This document shows positions 62,843 to 64,000 of a stretch of DNA of 64,000 nucleotides, in pieces; the stretch's first letter is position 1; each line of letters opens with the position of its first letter. The notes under the pieces were generated by a model. It was given only the letters and a program-made list of their open reading frames with translations, had not been told where the DNA came from and did no database searches. Source of the stretch: CAZZBK01 sp964652155 (GTDB lineage Bacteria > Planctomycetota > Planctomycetia > Pirellulales > PNKZ01); assembly GCA_964652155.1 (NCBI GenBank), contig CAZZBK010000012.1, positions 3,922-67,921 of the forward strand. Direction: 5' to 3'. Made by a program: the position numbers and the translations under genes.

Positions 62843-63311
62843 GGCTGCTCTTCCAACTGTCGTCGAGGATGGCCAACATCCGCTCACCATACTTTTCCAG
62901 GCGGGCATCTCCGACGCCGGTGATTTGCTCCAACGCAGCCCGCGTGCTGGCTCGGGTTTGCACCATCTTGGCAAGCTGCTCATTCGTGAATACGGTATAG
63001 ACGGGCACCGCGTCTTGTTGAGCGATCTCCTTCCGCACGTCGCGTAGCTTGGCGAACACGGCGAAGTCTTCCGGCGACAGCACGGTGCGATAGTCGATCT
63101 TATTCTTGCCGCCAAACGAACGACCGTTGGCACCGGATTGAGCGGCAGGCGTTTCCAAGTAATCCACGCACAATGCCCAGTAGGAATTCTCCCCGTGCTC
63201 CACCCAGCGGCGATCGACGTTCAACACGCGATGCGACCGCAAAAACTTGTTCAGCTCCTCTTCGCTGGCAACGTCACCACGCGACGGAATTTGAAAGAAG
63301 CGGAAGGACAT
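62817..63311 (-). CDS. HRDC-domain protein, DGR accessory factor
   Basis: From the ATG at 63311 the protein has 164 residues. An N-terminal part (MSFRFFQIPSRGDVASEEEL; then FLRSHRVLNVDRRWVEHG) is followed by an HRDC domain (about 78-150): EDFAVFAKLRDVRKEIAQQD, AVPVYTVFTNEQLAKMV and TGVGDARLEKYGERMLAILD. HRDC domains bind nucleic acids in RecQ helicases and RNase D. Small proteins of this type replace or accompany Avd as accessory proteins in some DGRs. It is translated just before the RT, which it overlaps. Confidence 0.88.
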   Translation of the reverse strand: MSFRFFQIPSRGDVASEEELNKFLRSHRVLNVDRRWVEHGENSYWALCVDYLETPAAQSGANGRSFGGKNKIDYRTVLSPEDFAVFAKLRDVRKEIAQQDAVPVYTVFTNEQLAKMVQTRASTRAALEQITGVGDARLEKYGERMLAILDDSWKSSHEASGPTV

Positions 63312-63488
63312 GATCGCCTGTTCACTAATCCTCGGACATTTGTACACCGCTTCGCCCGACCGCTTCGTCCTTCGCTACGGTGCCTCCGGTCGGGGCTACC
63401 GCCTTCCCTCCCTACGGACCTCCGCTGCGGACTACGCCGCCGGGCTCCGCTACCTTTCCTTTACTTGCTTGGCTGGGCTCCTACCGAA
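63312..63488. other. GC-rich spacer between target gene and HRDC gene
   Basis: No gene is evident. The spacer contains a long-range pair CCCGACCG (63355-63362) with CGGTCGGG (63387-63394), and the palindrome TCCGCTGCGGA (63421-63431). It lies just beyond the VR on the coding strand, where hairpins that aid target recognition are found in some DGRs. In the uncorrected reading the target gene ends at 63489; in the corrected frame it would continue to 63461. Confidence 0.4.
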
Positions 63489-63617
63489 CTAAGGGCAGGG
63501 AGAAAGCCACGGTCGTGGGAAGCGGTTCGACGGGGTGTTGAGGTGCCGGTACGACGACCGGCTGCTGGCGGGCATGTCGCTCCAACCGCCGCCCCGAAGC
63601 ACCCGGTCCGAGGCCCT
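63489..63617 (-). repeat. DGR variable repeat (VR) at the 3' end of the target gene
   Basis: 129 bases matching the template repeat at 61700-61827, with one extra base (G within GGG 63517-63519 on the plus strand). Substitutions lie only at template adenines in the core. Encoded changes include Asn to Asp, Leu, Ser, His and Phe, and Ser to Gly. One non-adenine difference (61712 against 63501) lies near the 3' end, in or after the presumed initiation zone. Confidence 0.93.
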
Positions 63618-64000
63618 GCTAGGACCAAGAGGATCATCGCTAGGCGATTTCTCGTACCACTTGCCGTCGTACCAGTCGTGACACCACTCCCATACGTTCC
63701 CGTGCATGTCGTACAAACCAAACGGATTGGCCGGAAGCGAACCTACCGAATGCGGCCGACCACCTGCGTTCTTGTGTGTCCAACCATACTTGTCGTGTTC
63801 TTTCCAATCATCGCCAAACCAGAACTGCGTCGTCGTACCGGCTCGACATGCGTACTCCCATTGAGCCTCGGTGGGCAGCCGATACCCGTTCGCGTTCAGC
63901 AGCAGCGTCCAAGTATCCCCATCGCGTTGGTAACAGAGATCCAGCTTTTCCTGACCGCTCAGCCAGTTACAGAAAGCCACGGCATCGTTCCAACTGACTT
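63489..64000 (-). CDS. DGR target protein with formylglycine-generating-enzyme (C-type-lectin) fold, partial
   Basis: The gene enters from the right edge; only its last 170 codons are visible. FGE-sulfatase landmarks are SWNDAVAFCNWLSG, GYRLPTEAQWEYACRAGTT and YDMHGNVWEWCHDWYDG, followed by the VR-encoded RVLRGGGW surface. The assembled frame ends in RPWLSPCP at a TAG (63489-63491), but family members end with a GF-containing strand. Without one G in 63517-63519 the frame would read on to RGFLPALSSV and a stop at 63461. FGE-type folds display variable residues for ligand binding. The ligand is unknown. Confidence 0.9.
   Translation of the reverse strand, partial: VSWNDAVAFCNWLSGQEKLDLCYQRDGDTWTLLLNANGYRLPTEAQWEYACRAGTTTQFWFGDDWKEHDKYGWTHKNAGGRPHSVGSLPANPFGLYDMHGNVWEWCHDWYDGKWYEKSPSDDPLGPSRASDRVLRGGGWSDMPASSRSSYRHLNTPSNRFPRPWLSPCP

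Noticed and set aside
62843..63133. N-terminal extension of the reverse transcriptase by 97 codons
   Set aside because: It overlaps the HRDC gene in another frame and has no RT similarity; the ATG at 62842 with GGAAGAG is the better start.
1..64000. tRNA or rRNA genes
   Set aside because: No cloverleaf with T-loop GTTCRAATC-type box or rRNA segment was recognised in any intergenic space; a covariance-model scan would settle this.

Overview
The window is high-GC bacterial chromosome from a planctomycete, probably of the Pirellula/Blastopirellula type. The evidence is the set of lineage-typical genes: a cytochrome-c/DUF1549/DUF1553 protein followed by DUF1501 and a sulfatase (23736-29172), a second DUF1501 gene (30439-31941), a WD40-caspase with a DUF4384 partner (253-4544), a beta-propeller lactonase, fused alpha/beta hydrolases with HEAT repeats, and a complete-looking Tad machinery without a recognisable pilin. 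The genus cannot be fixed from the sequence. Two runs of N (49847-49856 and 58927-59026) mark scaffold joins.

Layout. 1-81 is the signal-peptide end of a gene that leaves the window. 253-4544 is a caspase/WD40 plus DUF4384 pair with a 4-base stop/start overlap. 4775-10865 is a tight three-gene operon: a NuoE-NuoF fusion, a protein carrying many Fe-S motifs and two cyclic-nucleotide-binding domains, and a class III nucleotide cyclase. 11127-16599 holds an enolase-superfamily enzyme, transketolase, a sugar isomerase-like TIM barrel and an MBL-fold nuclease-like protein. 16618-21044 holds a TolC-like lipoprotein, an epimerase and an esterase. A small heat-shock protein with a strong leader hairpin follows, then a TPR/glycosyltransferase-like protein, the planctomycete sulfatase/DUF1501 operon, a lactonase, a second DUF1501, an MBL protein, LarE, a CBS protein, a TPR-GT41 protein, a hydrolase-HEAT fusion, an FkbH-like HAD protein and a fused membrane/spermidine-synthase protein. 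43984-52747 is the Tad locus (prepilin peptidase, CpaB, CpaC, CpaE/TadZ, CpaF, TadB, TadC), followed by an acyltransferase. 54177-58777 holds pyrC-pyrB, rtcB and bioD on the minus strand. 59056-61096 is an agmatine-to-putrescine pair (aguB, aguA).

The right end (about 61508-64000) is a diversity-generating retroelement (DGR). It has a reverse transcriptase with the DGR-type SQ motif, an HRDC-domain accessory protein, a template repeat (TR, 61700-61827) and a matching variable repeat (VR, 63489-63617) at the 3' end of a formylglycine-generating-enzyme (C-type-lectin fold) target gene. In the 107-base core, 14 substitutions separate TR and VR. All 14 fall at adenines of the template's coding strand and none at the 77 other bases, which is the mark of adenine-specific mutagenic retrotranscription. 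The VR carries one extra base that shifts the target's last codons. Next to the element a Ser/Thr-kinase gene is cut off just after its glycine loop, which suggests that the element or a rearrangement broke it.

Other points of interest are the physical linkage of a nucleotide cyclase to an electron-transfer protein with two cNMP domains, two long imperfect inverted repeats at 56527-56702 and 59922-60023, a 13-bp perfect hairpin before hsp20, and a Tad locus without a pilin gene.
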